A DNA stretch of 64,000 bases from Haemophilus parainfluenzae (GCF_003252755.1 NZ_QEPT01000002.1:186001-250000), one strand, 5' to 3'. Shown: positions 48,682 to 59,312, counted from the stretch's first letter. Numbers and translations are program-made. The notes: a model not told the origin generated them from the sequence alone.

Positions 48682-49635
48682 ATGATTAAGAGACGTTATC
48701 TGATTTTTCTTTTGATAGTGCTTTCCTTTATTTCACTTTTTCTCGGGGTAAGTACCGTTAATTTGCAAGGGTTACTGAATTTTGAAGGTAATCAATGGCA
48801 GATCTTTTTAATTAGTCGCGTGCCTCGTTTAATTAGTATCTTAATTGCTGGCGCATCCCTAAGTATTTGTGGTTTAGTGATGCAGCAACTCAGTCGAAAC
48901 CGATTTGTTTCTCCCACCACTGCGGGCACCATGGATAGTGCAAGATTAGGGATTTTAATGGCCATGCTGTTTTTCCCAACAGCTTCAATGTTGTTAAAAA
49001 CCGCCATTGCGGTCATCGTGTCTTTCCTTGGCACATTATTATTTATGACGATTCTGTCCCGTTTGAAATTCAAGGACACGATTTTTGTGCCTTTAGTGGG
49101 GATTATGTTCGGTAATATCATCAGTTCAATTACCGCCTTTATCGCTTATAAAGAAGATCTATTGCAAAACTTATCCGGGTGGCTACAAGGGGACTTTTCT
49201 CTTGTGATGTCTGGTCGCTATGAATTGTTGTATTTCAGTATTCCTACACTCATTGTGGCTTATTTATTTGCGCATCGTTTTTCTATTGTCGGGATGGGGA
49301 AAGATTTTGCGGTTAATCTAGGTCTAAATTACAACCAGGTACTTTATCTCGGATTGCTCATTGTGGCAGTGGTCTCTTCGATTATTATCGTGTCTGTTGG
49401 CGTGATCCCTTTCTTGGGGTTAATTATTCCGAATATCGTCACGCTTTATTTAGGGGATAACTTGAAGAAAGTGTTATCTCATACCGCCTTGTTGGGTGCC
49501 GTATTTGTTTTATTCTGCGATATTTTAGGTCGAAGTGTGATTTATCCTTATGAGATTTCCATTAATGCCGTAGTTGGCGTATTTGGCAGTGGTATCTTCT
49601 TGTTTTTATTATTAAAACGGTATAGAAATGGCTAA
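48682..49635 (+). CDS. Siderophore-iron ABC transporter permease (FecCD family, first)
   Basis: The 317-residue FecCD/BtuC-type permease has many hydrophobic segments, with SRVPRLISILIAGASLSICGLVMQQLSRNRFVSPTTAGTM and a GVIPFLGLIIPNIV coupling region. It is closest in kind to FatD/CeuB/YclN of catecholate siderophore importers. I chose ATG 48682; ATG 48643 lies upstream of a Fur-like site and could also be used. It overlaps the second permease gene by 8 bp. Confidence 0.85.
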   Translation: MIKRRYLIFLLIVLSFISLFLGVSTVNLQGLLNFEGNQWQIFLISRVPRLISILIAGASLSICGLVMQQLSRNRFVSPTTAGTMDSARLGILMAMLFFPTASMLLKTAIAVIVSFLGTLLFMTILSRLKFKDTIFVPLVGIMFGNIISSITAFIAYKEDLLQNLSGWLQGDFSLVMSGRYELLYFSIPTLIVAYLFAHRFSIVGMGKDFAVNLGLNYNQVLYLGLLIVAVVSSIIIVSVGVIPFLGLIIPNIVTLYLGDNLKKVLSHTALLGAVFVLFCDILGRSVIYPYEISINAVVGVFGSGIFLFLLLKRYRNG

Positions 49636-50587
49636 GAAATCTTCTTCTCAACTGATTGTATTGTCGTTGTTAGCCATTGTTTCTCTTGCACTCTATTTAG
49701 GCTACAACTTACCAAACCGTTGGCAATATGCCTTGGAAAATCGTGCCTTATCCTTAATTGCGATTGTGATTACAGGCGCGGCAATTGCACTTGCTACAAT
49801 GATTTTCCAAACGGTTGTGAATAACCGAATTCTCACGCCGAGTATTTTAGGTTTAGATTCGCTGTATTTACTGATTCAAACGGCGATTATTTTCCTTTTC
49901 GGTTCAAGCACATTGCTTTCTATGAATTCGATTGCATTGTTTGTCTTGTGTACGGGATTAATGATGGCGTTTTCATTAGTGCTTTATCACTTCCTGTTTA
50001 AGAAAGAAAACCAAAATATTTTCTTCTTGTTGCTTGTCGGGATTATTTTCGGCACCTTCTTTGGTAGCTTAACGACCTTTATGGAAGTGTTGATTGATCC
50101 AAATGAATTTCAGATCGCACAAGATATTGGCTTTGCAAGTTTCAACCGAATCAATACTAAAATCTTGTGGGTCGCATTAGCCATTTTAGTGACGACGATT
50201 GTTTTCAGTTTAAAATATTGGCATTGCTTTGATGTGTTGGCGTTAGGGCGAGAAAATGCCATTAACTTAGGTATCGATTATCAAAAGACCTTAAAAGTCC
50301 TGTTAATTCTCGTGGCAATTTTAACGTCAGTGTCGACCGCACTTGTTGGCCCACTTACTTTCCTTGGGTTATTGGTGATGAATGTGACCTTTGAATTTGT
50401 TCGTGATTATCGCCATAAGGTGCTTATTCCTGCTGCGATGTTAATTTCCATTATTACCTTGGTTTTTGGGCAATTATTGGTTACTCATATTTTTACCTTC
50501 CGCACGACATTAAGCATCATCGTTAATTTTGTCGGCGGTGTGTACTTTATTTATTTGTTATTAAGAGCAAACAAAAAATGGCAATAG
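49628..50587 (+). CDS. Siderophore-iron ABC transporter permease (FecCD family, second)
   Basis: The 319-residue product is a second FecCD-type permease with IAIVITGAAIALATMIFQTVVNNRILTPSILGLDSLYLL, and GPLTFLGLLVMNVTFE near the C-terminal coupling region. It resembles FatC/CeuC/YclO. Overlaps with the first permease (8 bp) and the ATPase (10 bp) show one operon. Uses a heterodimeric permease, typical of this importer class. Confidence 0.86.
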   Translation: MAKKSSSQLIVLSLLAIVSLALYLGYNLPNRWQYALENRALSLIAIVITGAAIALATMIFQTVVNNRILTPSILGLDSLYLLIQTAIIFLFGSSTLLSMNSIALFVLCTGLMMAFSLVLYHFLFKKENQNIFFLLLVGIIFGTFFGSLTTFMEVLIDPNEFQIAQDIGFASFNRINTKILWVALAILVTTIVFSLKYWHCFDVLALGRENAINLGIDYQKTLKVLLILVAILTSVSTALVGPLTFLGLLVMNVTFEFVRDYRHKVLIPAAMLISIITLVFGQLLVTHIFTFRTTLSIIVNFVGGVYFIYLLLRANKKWQ

Positions 50588-51339
50588 AAATTCGCAGTAT
50601 TACTAAAAGTTACGGAAGCAAAAAGGTGGTGGATAATGTGTCCGTTACCATTCCTACGGGGAAAATTACGTCTTTTATCGGGCCGAATGGCGCGGGGAAG
50701 AGTACGGTACTGTCTATTATGAGCCGTTTGTTGAATGCTGATAGTGGCGAGATCTATCTTAACGGTGAATTGCTCAATCGTAAGAAAAGTAGCGATATTG
50801 CGAAACAACTTGCGATTTTAAAGCAAACTAACAATATTAATTTGCGTCTAACCATTGAAGATTTAGTCGCTTTTGGGCGTTTTCCTTATAGCAAAGGAAA
50901 CTTAACCAAAACTGACCGTACTTTTATTGATAATGCCATTGCCTATATGAATTTAGATGATATTCGTCACCAATACATCGATAACTTAAGTGGTGGGCAG
51001 CGACAACGCGCTTATATTGCGATGACACTTGCACAAGATACCGATTATATTTTGTTGGATGAACCATTAAATAATCTAGATATGAAGCATTCAGTGCAGA
51101 TCATGCAAGTTTTGCGTAAATTAGCGACAGAACTCAATAAAACCGTGGTGATTGTGATTCATGATATTAATTTCGCCTCTTGTTATTCAGACTACATTGT
51201 TGCCATGAAAAATGGAAAATTAGTCCAACAAGGTGAAGTTAACCACATTATGCAATCAACCGTATTACAAGATATTTATGATATGACGATTCCGATTCAG
51301 GATATCGACGACCATAAAATTGCCGTTTATTTTAGATAA
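50578..51339 (+). CDS. Siderophore-iron ABC transporter ATP-binding protein
   Basis: The 253-residue ATPase has Walker A GPNGAGKSTVLSIMSR, signature LSGGQRQRAYIAMTLAQ, Walker B ILLDEPLNNLD, and H-loop VIVIHDINFA. It resembles FatE/CeuD/YclP. It is followed after 14 bp by the binding-protein gene, completing the importer. Confidence 0.9.
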   Translation: MAIEIRSITKSYGSKKVVDNVSVTIPTGKITSFIGPNGAGKSTVLSIMSRLLNADSGEIYLNGELLNRKKSSDIAKQLAILKQTNNINLRLTIEDLVAFGRFPYSKGNLTKTDRTFIDNAIAYMNLDDIRHQYIDNLSGGQRQRAYIAMTLAQDTDYILLDEPLNNLDMKHSVQIMQVLRKLATELNKTVVIVIHDINFASCYSDYIVAMKNGKLVQQGEVNHIMQSTVLQDIYDMTIPIQDIDDHKIAVYFR

Positions 51340-51353
51340 GTAAGGAAATCTTT

Positions 51354-52262
51354 ATGAAAAAAACATTATCAACTTTAGCACTTTCACTCTTCGCACTTTC
51401 TGGTGTTGTACAAGCTGCGGATATTACGGTGGAAAATTCCGTTGGAAAACAAGTCGTGCCACAAAATCCACAACGTGTGGTGGTTCTCGATTTTGGTGCA
51501 GCTGATACGCTTCGTGCATTAGGTGTACAAGATAAAGTCGTAGGTTTTCCTCAAAGTAGCAAAATCCCTGCTTATCTTGCAGAATTTGCAGACAAAAAAT
51601 ATAAGAATGTTGGTGATTTGAAAGAGCAATCATTAGAGCAAATTAATGAGCTCAATCCGGATTTGATCATTGCTTCTAAACGTCAAGAAAAAATGCTCGA
51701 CAAGTTTAAGGAAATTGCACCCGTGTTGAATGTGGATTATGACTACACCAATTATTATCCAAGTTTTCAACAAAATGTGACCGCACTTGGACAGATTTTT
51801 GGTAAAGAAAGTGTCGCGAAAGAAAAACTTTCAGCATTGGAAAGCAAGGTTGACCAAGTCGCAAAAGATGCGAAAGACAAAACAGCTTTGTTGGTATTGG
51901 TTAATGAAAGTAAAATCAGTGCCTTTGGTGACGGTTCTCGCTATGGCATGGTGTATCAAAAATTTGGTTTTAAACCGATTGATAACAGCATCAAATCGTC
52001 TACGCATGGACAAAGTGTTGGTTTTGAATATATCTTAGAAAAAAATCCAGACTTTTTACTCGTAGTGGATCGTACAGCGGCCATTACAGAAAAAGCCAAC
52101 AATGCACAAAAAGTATTGGATAACGATATCATCAAACAAACCAAAGCGTATAAAGATGGACACATTGTGTATCTTGATGCGGCCAATTGGTATCTTGCGT
52201 TTGGTGGTTTAGAAAGCATGGAAATCATCGCACAAGAACTTGATCGTGCAGTGAAAAAATAA
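51354..52262 (+). CDS. Periplasmic siderophore-binding protein
   Basis: The 302-residue protein has a cleavable signal peptide (MKKTLSTLALSLFALSGVVQAA), without a lipobox, and a class III binding fold: QNPQRVVVLDFGAADTLRALGV, LNPDLIIASKRQEKM. It is closest to the FatB/CeuE/YclQ group, which bind catecholate siderophores. The substrate is inferred: iron bound to a catecholate or its linear fragments. It is the last gene of the operon before a terminator. Confidence 0.88.
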   Translation: MKKTLSTLALSLFALSGVVQAADITVENSVGKQVVPQNPQRVVVLDFGAADTLRALGVQDKVVGFPQSSKIPAYLAEFADKKYKNVGDLKEQSLEQINELNPDLIIASKRQEKMLDKFKEIAPVLNVDYDYTNYYPSFQQNVTALGQIFGKESVAKEKLSALESKVDQVAKDAKDKTALLVLVNESKISAFGDGSRYGMVYQKFGFKPIDNSIKSSTHGQSVGFEYILEKNPDFLLVVDRTAAITEKANNAQKVLDNDIIKQTKAYKDGHIVYLDAANWYLAFGGLESMEIIAQELDRAVKK

Positions 52263-52277
52263 TACGAAAAACCATCT

Positions 52278-52306
52278 AAAAGGGCAGTCAAGGATTGCCC
52301 TTTTTA
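52278..52306 (+). terminator. Terminator of the iron ABC operon
   Basis: AAAGGGCA-gtcaaggat-TGCCCTTT and a T-run. Confidence 0.88.
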
Positions 52307-52308
52307 TA

Positions 52309-52326
52309 TGTAAATTAATCTTTACA
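52309..52326. promoter_or_regulatory. Perfect TyrR box upstream of tyrR
   Basis: TGTAAA-TTAATC-TTTACA is an exact match to the TyrR strong-box consensus TGTAAA-N6-TTTACA. It lies 57 bp before the tyrR ATG, indicating autoregulation. Confidence 0.85.
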
Positions 52327-52382
52327 CATATCAATAAACTTCCTATCATATCGGCATCATTCAATAAATTTGAGCTTATTTT

Positions 52383-53333
52383 ATGCTGACATTTAATCCA
52401 CAAGATCCGTTCTCTTGCTTTGTCACTCAAAGCCTTTCCATGAAAAGTGCGGTCGAAAATGCACAACGTTTTGCGATGTTTGATGTGCCGCTTTTAATTC
52501 AGGGTGAAACGGGCACAGGTAAAGATTTATTAGCAAAAGCTTGCCATTTTGCGAGCTTGCGTCGTGAGAAAAAATTCATTGCAGTAAACTGTGCAGGCCT
52601 GCCGGATGAAGATGCGGAAAGCGAAATGTTTGGGCGTAAAGTGGGTGACAGTGAAACCAGCGGTTTTTTTGAATATGCTAACGAAGGCACGGTGTTACTG
52701 GATGGCATTGCCGAGCTTTCATTAAGTTTACAAGCAAAATTATTGCGTTTTTTAACCGATGGTTCTTTCCGCCGAGTGGGGGAAGAAAAAGAACATCATG
52801 CAAATGTTCGTGTGATTTGTACGTCACAAGAACCGATGGAAAAGCTGTTAGAGCAAGGGAAATTACGCAGTGATCTATTCCATCGCTTAAATGTTTTGGC
52901 GCTAAATGTGCCGCCCTTGCGTGAACGAGTGGAAGACATTCAACCTTTAACGGACGGTTTTTTACAAGAAATTAGCACGCAGCTTAAGATTCCAATGCCG
53001 CAATATAATGCTGATTTTTTGAGTTATTTGAAAGGGCAGCCTTGGCAAGGTAATGTGCGAGAGCTTTACAATGTCTTGTATCGTGCCTGTTCCTTAGCGA
53101 AAAATAACCAGCTTGATATTGAAAGTTTAAATTTAAAACCCGTACAAAGTGCGGTCATTTCTGTGGATGATTTTGGAGAGCAAACCCTAGATGAGATCAT
53201 GGGACAATATGAGGCGAGTGTACTCCGTGCTTTTTATGCTCAGTATCCAAGTACTCGAAAATTAGCACAACGATTAGGTGTATCACATACGGCGATTGCC
53301 AATAAATTAAAACAATACGGTATTAGTAAATAA
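52383..53333 (+). CDS. tyrR: Transcriptional regulator TyrR (short Haemophilus form)
   Basis: Controls aromatic amino acid genes. At 316 residues it lacks the ACT and PAS domains of the 513-residue E. coli protein, as does H. influenzae TyrR. The AAA+ domain has Walker [17 protein letters not shown] and Walker B-like [11 protein letters not shown], but the GAFTGA loop contacting sigma-54 is replaced by [19 protein letters not shown], consistent with a sigma-70 regulator. The C-terminal helix-turn-helix is [23 protein letters not shown]. It ends overlapping hflX by 11 bp, convergent. Confidence 0.93.
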   Translation: MLTFNPQDPFSCFVTQSLSMKSAVENAQRFAMFDVPLLIQGETGTGKDLLAKACHFASLRREKKFIAVNCAGLPDEDAESEMFGRKVGDSETSGFFEYANEGTVLLDGIAELSLSLQAKLLRFLTDGSFRRVGEEKEHHANVRVICTSQEPMEKLLEQGKLRSDLFHRLNVLALNVPPLRERVEDIQPLTDGFLQEISTQLKIPMPQYNADFLSYLKGQPWQGNVRELYNVLYRACSLAKNNQLDIESLNLKPVQSAVISVDDFGEQTLDEIMGQYEASVLRAFYAQYPSTRKLAQRLGVSHTAIANKLKQYGISK

Positions 53334-54678
53334 TTTCTGACAGTTTAGGGAATTGTTTACAAAGTTTGAGCCATTCGACTTTATCAATTTGTACATTGAG
53401 GATAAATTCACCTTCATCCGAAATTTGTTCGTGACGAATGCTATCTAATTGATAGAGCGCATGGCGAATTTTGCCCTCTTGCGGGAGCAGCGTGAGAGTG
53501 AAAGAAAGTATCTCATTTTTCAACCGCACTTTAATGGCTTCAAGTAGCAGCTCTAATCCTTCACCTGAATGCGCGGAAAGATAAACGGCAACGGGCTTAT
53601 TCTCGTCATCATATTCAATATGGGGCGCCACATTTTCCAATAAATCGATTTTGTTATACACAAGCAAAGCTGGCACTTTATCAGCCTTAATCTCCTCCAA
53701 TACTAAATTTACCGCTTCAATATTTTCGATCTTTCGAGCGTCAGCTGCATCAATGATATGTAATAACAAACTGGCTTCTACCGTTTCTTGCAAGGTAGAT
53801 TTAAAAGCGGACACTAAATCATGGGGGAGTTGGCGAACAAAACCAACAGTATCCGCGAGAATGGCTGTACCAACATCTTGAATTTGTAAACGTCTTAATG
53901 TGGGATCAAGGGTGGCAAAAAGCTGATCCGCCGCATAGACATTGGCTTGCGTGATAAAATTGAATAGCGTCGATTTTCCCGCATTGGTATAACCAACCAA
54001 AGAAATGGTCGGAATATCCGATTTTTGTCGGGTTTGGCGATTTTGGTTGCGTTGTTTTTCGACTTTTGCCAAACGATTTTGCAACTGCGCAATACGCACC
54101 TTGATTAAACGGCGATCCGTTTCTAATTGCGTTTCGCCTGGACCACGTAATCCAACTGCACCTTTTTGTTGATCTAAACCTGTTTTTCGGCGAACTAATC
54201 GAGTCGATAAATGCTTGAGTTGGGCTAATTCAACTTGTAATTTCCCTTCGTGTGAGCGAGCTCGTTGGGCAAAGATATCTAAAATTACCCCAGTGCGATC
54301 CACTACGCGACATTGGCAGATGCTTTCTAAATTACGGGTTTGTGCAGGGGTTAATTGATGATTCACCAAAACAACATCGGCATCTAAGGCTTTCACCGCA
54401 TCAGCAATTTCTTGTGCTTTCCCTTCACCGATAAAATATTTTGCTTGTGGTGTAGCTCGGCTTGTGGTGATGATTTGTAAAATCTCAACATTGGCAGATT
54501 CTGCTAAAAGTTGGAATTCTTGCAGATCTTCAATGTTTTTATTTTGAGAAAAGAAAACATGCACGACGACAGCTTTATCTTTCGCCGATTGGTTATTGTC
54601 GCCTGTTTTAGATGACGAAAGTGCGGTTGAAATTTCTGGTGAATTTTCAACCGCACTTAAATTGATGAAATCATTCAT
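53323..54678 (-). CDS. hflX: GTPase HflX
   Basis: Ribosome-splitting GTPase used under stress. The 451-residue product has the HflX N-terminal domain ([21 protein letters not shown], with [17 protein letters not shown]), the Gly-rich [17 protein letters not shown], and G motifs [17 protein letters not shown] and NKIDLL. A pair of inverted uptake signals (54618-54658) sits in frame in the first 20 codons, encoding LSAV and STALSS. It follows hfq by 9 bp. Confidence 0.95.
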   Translation of the reverse strand: MNDFINLSAVENSPEISTALSSSKTGDNNQSAKDKAVVVHVFFSQNKNIEDLQEFQLLAESANVEILQIITTSRATPQAKYFIGEGKAQEIADAVKALDADVVLVNHQLTPAQTRNLESICQCRVVDRTGVILDIFAQRARSHEGKLQVELAQLKHLSTRLVRRKTGLDQQKGAVGLRGPGETQLETDRRLIKVRIAQLQNRLAKVEKQRNQNRQTRQKSDIPTISLVGYTNAGKSTLFNFITQANVYAADQLFATLDPTLRRLQIQDVGTAILADTVGFVRQLPHDLVSAFKSTLQETVEASLLLHIIDAADARKIENIEAVNLVLEEIKADKVPALLVYNKIDLLENVAPHIEYDDENKPVAVYLSAHSGEGLELLLEAIKVRLKNEILSFTLTLLPQEGKIRHALYQLDSIRHEQISDEGEFILNVQIDKVEWLKLCKQFPKLSEIIY

Positions 54679-54687
54679 TGAACAGAA

Positions 54688-54972
54688 TTATTCTGCTTGT
54701 GTTTCTACTTCCGCTGCAGCGTCAGAAGTTTGTGCTGCATGATGACCGCCGTTATTATTGTGGTGAGAAACAGAACGTGCTGGAACCACAGTTGAAATAG
54801 CGTGTTTGTACACCATTTGATTAACAGTGTTTTTTAATAAAATCACGAATTGGTCGAATGATTCGATTTGACCCTGTAATTTAATCCCATTAACGAGATA
54901 AATCGAAACAGGAATACGTTCACGGCGTAACGCATTCAAATAAGGATCTTGTAATGATTGTCCTTTTGCCAT
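54688..54972 (-). CDS. hfq: RNA chaperone Hfq
   Basis: Hexameric Sm-like protein that matches small RNAs to mRNAs. The 94-residue product has [42 protein letters not shown] and the Sm2 motif YKHAISTV. The C-terminal tail is low complexity ([12 protein letters not shown], then acidic). It precedes hflX, the conserved order, and follows rluC by 86 bp on the same strand. Confidence 0.97.
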   Translation of the reverse strand: MAKGQSLQDPYLNALRRERIPVSIYLVNGIKLQGQIESFDQFVILLKNTVNQMVYKHAISTVVPARSVSHHNNNGGHHAAQTSDAAAEVETQAE

Positions 54973-55058
54973 TTTGCTATCCTTTGTTGTTATATGTTAA
55001 TTAATGATAGAAACGAGTTGTCTCCGTCACCAAATATAGCAATAAACATTTTTCTTGT

Positions 55059-56039
55059 CTATGGGTTTATCTCTTTGCTTTCACGCAGTTTTTTCAGAAT
55101 TGTTTTCATTTTTTCATCTAGTTGTGCATTGAAACGTAATGTTTCGCCCGTTTTAGGGTGTTCAAAGCGAATAGAAAATGCATGTAAAAACAAACGATTG
55201 AGTCCGAGATCTTGCATATATTTATCGAATTCTTTATCACCGTATTTATCATCCAGCGCGATTGGGTGACCTGCATATTGAGTATGAACTCGGATCTGAT
55301 GGGTTCTTCCCGTTACAGGCGACGCTTTTACTAAGGTCGCATTTTGATAGCGTTCTTCAATGGCAAATCGCGTTTCTGAAGGTTTGCCTTGTTCACTGAC
55401 TTTAACGATGCGTTCACCGCTGGCTAACTCATTTTTTAATAGAGGCGCTTGTACGACTTTTACATGAGATTGCCATTGTCCACGTACGAGTGCGAGATAA
55501 TCTTTTTGTACGTTTTTAACACGAAGTTGTTCATGTAAGTTGCGTAAGGCAGAGCGTTTTTTTGCCACTAATAAGATACCCGATGTATCTCTGTCTAAGC
55601 GATGAACCAATTCTAAAAAACGTGCTTCGGGGCGTAATGCACGCAAGGCTTCAATCACACCAAAATTCAAACCACTCCCGCCATGAACCGCAATACCGGA
55701 AGGTTTATTCAATACTAATAAACAATCATCTTCAAAAATAATATGGCTTTCAAGGGAAGCGACTTTATTCAAGTTTTTAGAAATCGGTGCAGTATTTTTT
55801 TCAGAAACACGAACTGGAGGCACACGCACCACATCACCATTTTGTAATTTATATTCAGGTTTGATTCGCCCTTTGTTCACACGTACTTCGCCTTTACGCA
55901 GAATGCGATAAATCAAACTTTTTGGTACGCCTTTTAATTTAGCCAATAAATAATTATCAATGCGTTGTCCTGCTTCGTCCTCAGAAATGGTGAGCATTTT
56001 GACGGATTGATTGATGATTTTTTCTTGTTTTTCAGTCAT
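55059..56039 (-). CDS. rluC: 23S rRNA pseudouridine synthase RluC
   Basis: Makes pseudouridines at positions 955, 2504 and 2580 of 23S rRNA. The 326-residue product has an N-terminal S4 domain (AGQRIDNYLLAKLKGVPKSLIYRILRKGEVRVN) and the catalytic motif ELVHRLDRDTSGILLVAKK with the catalytic aspartate. It is divergent from rne, as in E. coli, supporting RluC over RluD. Confidence 0.93.
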   Translation of the reverse strand: MTEKQEKIINQSVKMLTISEDEAGQRIDNYLLAKLKGVPKSLIYRILRKGEVRVNKGRIKPEYKLQNGDVVRVPPVRVSEKNTAPISKNLNKVASLESHIIFEDDCLLVLNKPSGIAVHGGSGLNFGVIEALRALRPEARFLELVHRLDRDTSGILLVAKKRSALRNLHEQLRVKNVQKDYLALVRGQWQSHVKVVQAPLLKNELASGERIVKVSEQGKPSETRFAIEERYQNATLVKASPVTGRTHQIRVHTQYAGHPIALDDKYGDKEFDKYMQDLGLNRLFLHAFSIRFEHPKTGETLRFNAQLDEKMKTILKKLRESKEINP

Positions 56040-56465
56040 TGAATCTGTCCTTTAAAAATTGGGCTGAATCATATCACAATATCCCAGGTGATAATAGCAA
56101 GAATGCCTTGCTAATTTAGCCCCGAATGTGGATAATAGAGCGTCTTTCTGCGCCTAAAATTTGGCATTTAGAAAGCGATTTTGTATGTTGGTCAAAACTC
56201 AATGCGGCGAATGGCATAAGACATTGATAATCAACATATTTTTCTTGAAGGTTAACGCTTCCTTGCAATGCGTAATTAACACACCGCATTGTTTTACGAA
56301 AATTGTATTAGATAACAATTGAGTATGCTATCAATGCACCCAGCAACACACAGTCGTGAGATTGACTGTTCGCGAGAAACACGAGGTCGATGGCTAAGGT
56401 CAGTAAATCTGTAAAGTGCGGTTAATTTTCAAGGTATTTTAGATAATTCAAACGAGAAATTGACA
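56040..56465 (+). ncRNA. Probable structured 5' leader of rne
   Basis: No gene lies in this 426-bp gap between divergent rluC and rne. In E. coli, rne has a ~360-nt 5' UTR whose hairpins allow RNase E to cut its own mRNA. Here, hairpins are visible: CAATGCG (56266-56272) with CGCATTG (56285-56291), and CTTTCT with AGAAAG around 56143-56180. An uptake signal lies at about 56415. The leader role is inferred from position and length; the Rfam rne5 fold was not tested. Confidence 0.5.
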
Positions 56466-59270
56466 ATGAAAAGAATGTTAATCAATGCGACTCAAAAAGA
56501 AGAGTTGCGCGTTGCGTTGGTCGATGGCCAGCGTTTATTTGACTTGGATATTGAAAGTCCGGGTCATGAACAGAAAAAAGCCAATATTTACAAAGGGAAA
56601 ATCACTCGCGTAGAGCCGAGTTTAGAAGCAGCCTTTGTGGATTATGGTGCAGAGCGTCATGGCTTCCTTCCTTTAAAAGAAATTGCCCGTGAGTATTTTC
56701 CTGCTGATTATGTGTTCCAAGGTCGTCCAAATATCCGTGATATTTTGACCGAAGGCCAAGAAGTGATCGTTCAGGTGAATAAAGAAGAACGTGGCAATAA
56801 AGGCGCGGCCTTAACCACTTTTGTTTCCCTTGCCGGTAGTTATTTGGTGATTATGCCAAACAATCCGCGTGCAGGTGGTATCTCTCGCCGTATTGAAGGC
56901 GATGAACGTATCGAATTAAAAGAAGCATTGAGTTCTTTAGATGTACCGGAAGGCGTTGGCCTTATCGTGCGTACAGCGGGTGTGGGTAAATCACCAGAAG
57001 AATTACAATGGGACTTGAAAGTACTATTACATCATTGGGAAGCGATTAAACAAGCTTCACAAAGCCGTCCGGCGCCGTTCTTAATTCACCAAGAAAGTGA
57101 TGTGATCGTTCGTGCGATCCGTGATTACTTGCGTCGTGATATCGGTGAGATCTTAATTGATAGCCCGAAAGTATTTGAAAAAGCGAAAGCGCACATCAAA
57201 CTTGTACGTCCAGATTTCATCAATCGTGTGAAATTGTATCAAGGTGAAGTGCCGTTATTTAGTCACTATCAAATTGAGTCACAAATTGAATCCGCCTTCC
57301 AACGTGAAGTGCGTTTACCTTCTGGTGGTTCGATTGTCATTGATGTGACAGAAGCGTTAACGGCGATCGATATCAACTCGGCGCGTTCAACTCGTGGTGG
57401 TGATATTGAAGAAACCGCATTAAATACCAACCTTGAAGCGGCGGATGAAATTGCTCGTCAATTACGTTTACGTGACTTAGGTGGTTTAGTGGTCATCGAT
57501 TTCATCGATATGACACCGGTTCGTCACCAACGTGAAGTAGAAAATCGTATCCGTGATGCGGTGCGTCAAGACCGTGCGCGTATTCAAATCAGCCGTATTT
57601 CTCGCTTCGGCTTATTGGAAATGTCTCGTCAGCGTTTAAGCCCATCATTAGGTGAGTCTTCTCACCATGTTTGCCCACGCTGTCAAGGTACGGGTAAAGT
57701 ACGTGATAACGAAAGTTTATCTCTTTCTATCTTACGTTTAATCGAAGAAGAAGCGTTAAAAGAAAACACCAAACAAGTACACACTATCGTGCCTGTACAA
57801 ATTGCGTCTTACTTACTTAACGAAAAACGTAAAGCTGTTCATAGCATCGAAAAACGCCATGATGTTGATATTATCGTGGTACCAAATGAAGCAATGGAAA
57901 CGCCGCATTTCAGCGTATTCCGTGTACGTGAAGGCGAAGAGCTAAATGAATTAAGCTATAACTTAACGAAATTCCATGATGCACAAGACGATACATTTGT
58001 ACCAGAAGAGTCTCTTGTTTCTCGCAATATCGAAACTGCAGCAGTGACCTCTGAGCAAGTGATGGAAAGTGCAGCAGTATCTCTATCGATCCCAACGGCA
58101 GCGCCAGCACCAGTTGAGCGTAAATCGGAAGAACCGTCATTGTTTGCGAAAATTGTTGCCGCAATTAAAGGTTTATTTGCTTCTGAACCAAAAGAAGAAG
58201 AGAAAAACCAAAACAACCGCAACAATCGTAACAACAACCGTAATAATCGCCGCAATCAAGATCGTCGTAATAATCGTCGTTCTCGCAACAACGAAAACAA
58301 CGATAATGCGAAAAATACAGATGAAGAAAATGCACGTCCAACTCGCGAGCGTATAAATAATCGTCGCAATCGTCGTAACGCGAATGAAGAAGTGACATCT
58401 GAAAGTGCGGTTAATTTTGCTAATGTTTCTGATGATAATCGTCAAGAAGAAAAAGCAGAGAAACCGGTAGCAGAGCGTCGTCAACGTCGTGATTTACGTA
58501 AACGTGTTCGTATTGAGGATAATACAAATAACATCAACGAGAATGTTATTGAGGCCGTTGAAGTTCCTGTGATTAAAAATGAAGTAGTTGAAAATAACAC
58601 TGTTGATAATACAGAAGATAAACCACGTCAAGAACGTCAGCGCCGTACACCTCGTCATTTACGTGCATCAAATAATCAACGCCGTCGTCGTATTGAAGTG
58701 AAGTCACCAATGCCATTATTTGCGGCAGTTGCTTCACCAGAATTAGCAAGCGGTAAAGTATGTATCGATTATTCTGCAGTGAATGCACCGAAAGAAAATA
58801 ATTTCTTATCAGTGGATGAGTTGCTTGAGCAAGAGAAAACGAAAAAGGGTGTGATCACCCCGGCAACGGGTATTGTCGTGGAAGAAAAATCAGTTGAAGC
58901 ACAACCTGCGTTAGATTTCATTACTCAACCGGCGAATGAAGCGGTTCAACAGAAAGTGCAAGAGTCATTAGAACGCTTGCATCATAAATCAGAACCTGTT
59001 GCTCAAGTTGCAACGGCAGAAGTTGAACCACAAGAAAAAGCTGAGTTTGCTCGTTCTTATGTGTTCACAGGTCGTGCAGGTACTATTTCAGCCGTGCCGC
59101 ATACAAAAGCAGCGATGACACTAGCGAAAGCACCAGATGAAGAGTCTAAACCATTCCCAATTGTGGAATGGAAAGAGTCTCGTTATTACTTTAACGGTAA
59201 AGGCGCGGCAGGTCATCATAGTGCAATTAGTCACATTTACTCTGAACCTACACAAGCAAAATCAGAGTAA
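56466..59270 (+). CDS. rne: Ribonuclease E
   Basis: Endonuclease scaffold of the RNA degradosome. The 934-residue product has the S1 domain ([31 protein letters not shown]), 5' sensor, DNase I-like catalytic part with the two metal-binding aspartates in [15 protein letters not shown] and [10 protein letters not shown], and the zinc link CPRCQGTG. After about residue 520 it is disordered, with an Asn/Arg-rich block (from about 58200 to 58400) and further Arg-rich blocks, then a conserved C-terminus ([17 protein letters not shown]) likely to bind PNPase. ATG 56466 is chosen over TTG 56460. Confidence 0.95.
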   Translation: MKRMLINATQKEELRVALVDGQRLFDLDIESPGHEQKKANIYKGKITRVEPSLEAAFVDYGAERHGFLPLKEIAREYFPADYVFQGRPNIRDILTEGQEVIVQVNKEERGNKGAALTTFVSLAGSYLVIMPNNPRAGGISRRIEGDERIELKEALSSLDVPEGVGLIVRTAGVGKSPEELQWDLKVLLHHWEAIKQASQSRPAPFLIHQESDVIVRAIRDYLRRDIGEILIDSPKVFEKAKAHIKLVRPDFINRVKLYQGEVPLFSHYQIESQIESAFQREVRLPSGGSIVIDVTEALTAIDINSARSTRGGDIEETALNTNLEAADEIARQLRLRDLGGLVVIDFIDMTPVRHQREVENRIRDAVRQDRARIQISRISRFGLLEMSRQRLSPSLGESSHHVCPRCQGTGKVRDNESLSLSILRLIEEEALKENTKQVHTIVPVQIASYLLNEKRKAVHSIEKRHDVDIIVVPNEAMETPHFSVFRVREGEELNELSYNLTKFHDAQDDTFVPEESLVSRNIETAAVTSEQVMESAAVSLSIPTAAPAPVERKSEEPSLFAKIVAAIKGLFASEPKEEEKNQNNRNNRNNNRNNRRNQDRRNNRRSRNNENNDNAKNTDEENARPTRERINNRRNRRNANEEVTSESAVNFANVSDDNRQEEKAEKPVAERRQRRDLRKRVRIEDNTNNINENVIEAVEVPVIKNEVVENNTVDNTEDKPRQERQRRTPRHLRASNNQRRRRIEVKSPMPLFAAVASPELASGKVCIDYSAVNAPKENNFLSVDELLEQEKTKKGVITPATGIVVEEKSVEAQPALDFITQPANEAVQQKVQESLERLHHKSEPVAQVATAEVEPQEKAEFARSYVFTGRAGTISAVPHTKAAMTLAKAPDEESKPFPIVEWKESRYYFNGKGAAGHHSAISHIYSEPTQAKSE

Positions 59271-59283
59271 TATCTTAACCATA

Positions 59284-59312
59284 AAAACGGAACCAGTAGG
59301 TTCCGTTTTTAT
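59284..59312 (+). terminator. Terminator of rne
   Basis: AAAACGGAACC-agta-GGTTCCGTTTT with T-run. Confidence 0.9.

Noticed and set aside
58069-58484. Several overlapping ORFs on both strands within the rne C-terminal region
   Set aside because: They arise from low-complexity Asn/Arg codons read out of frame.
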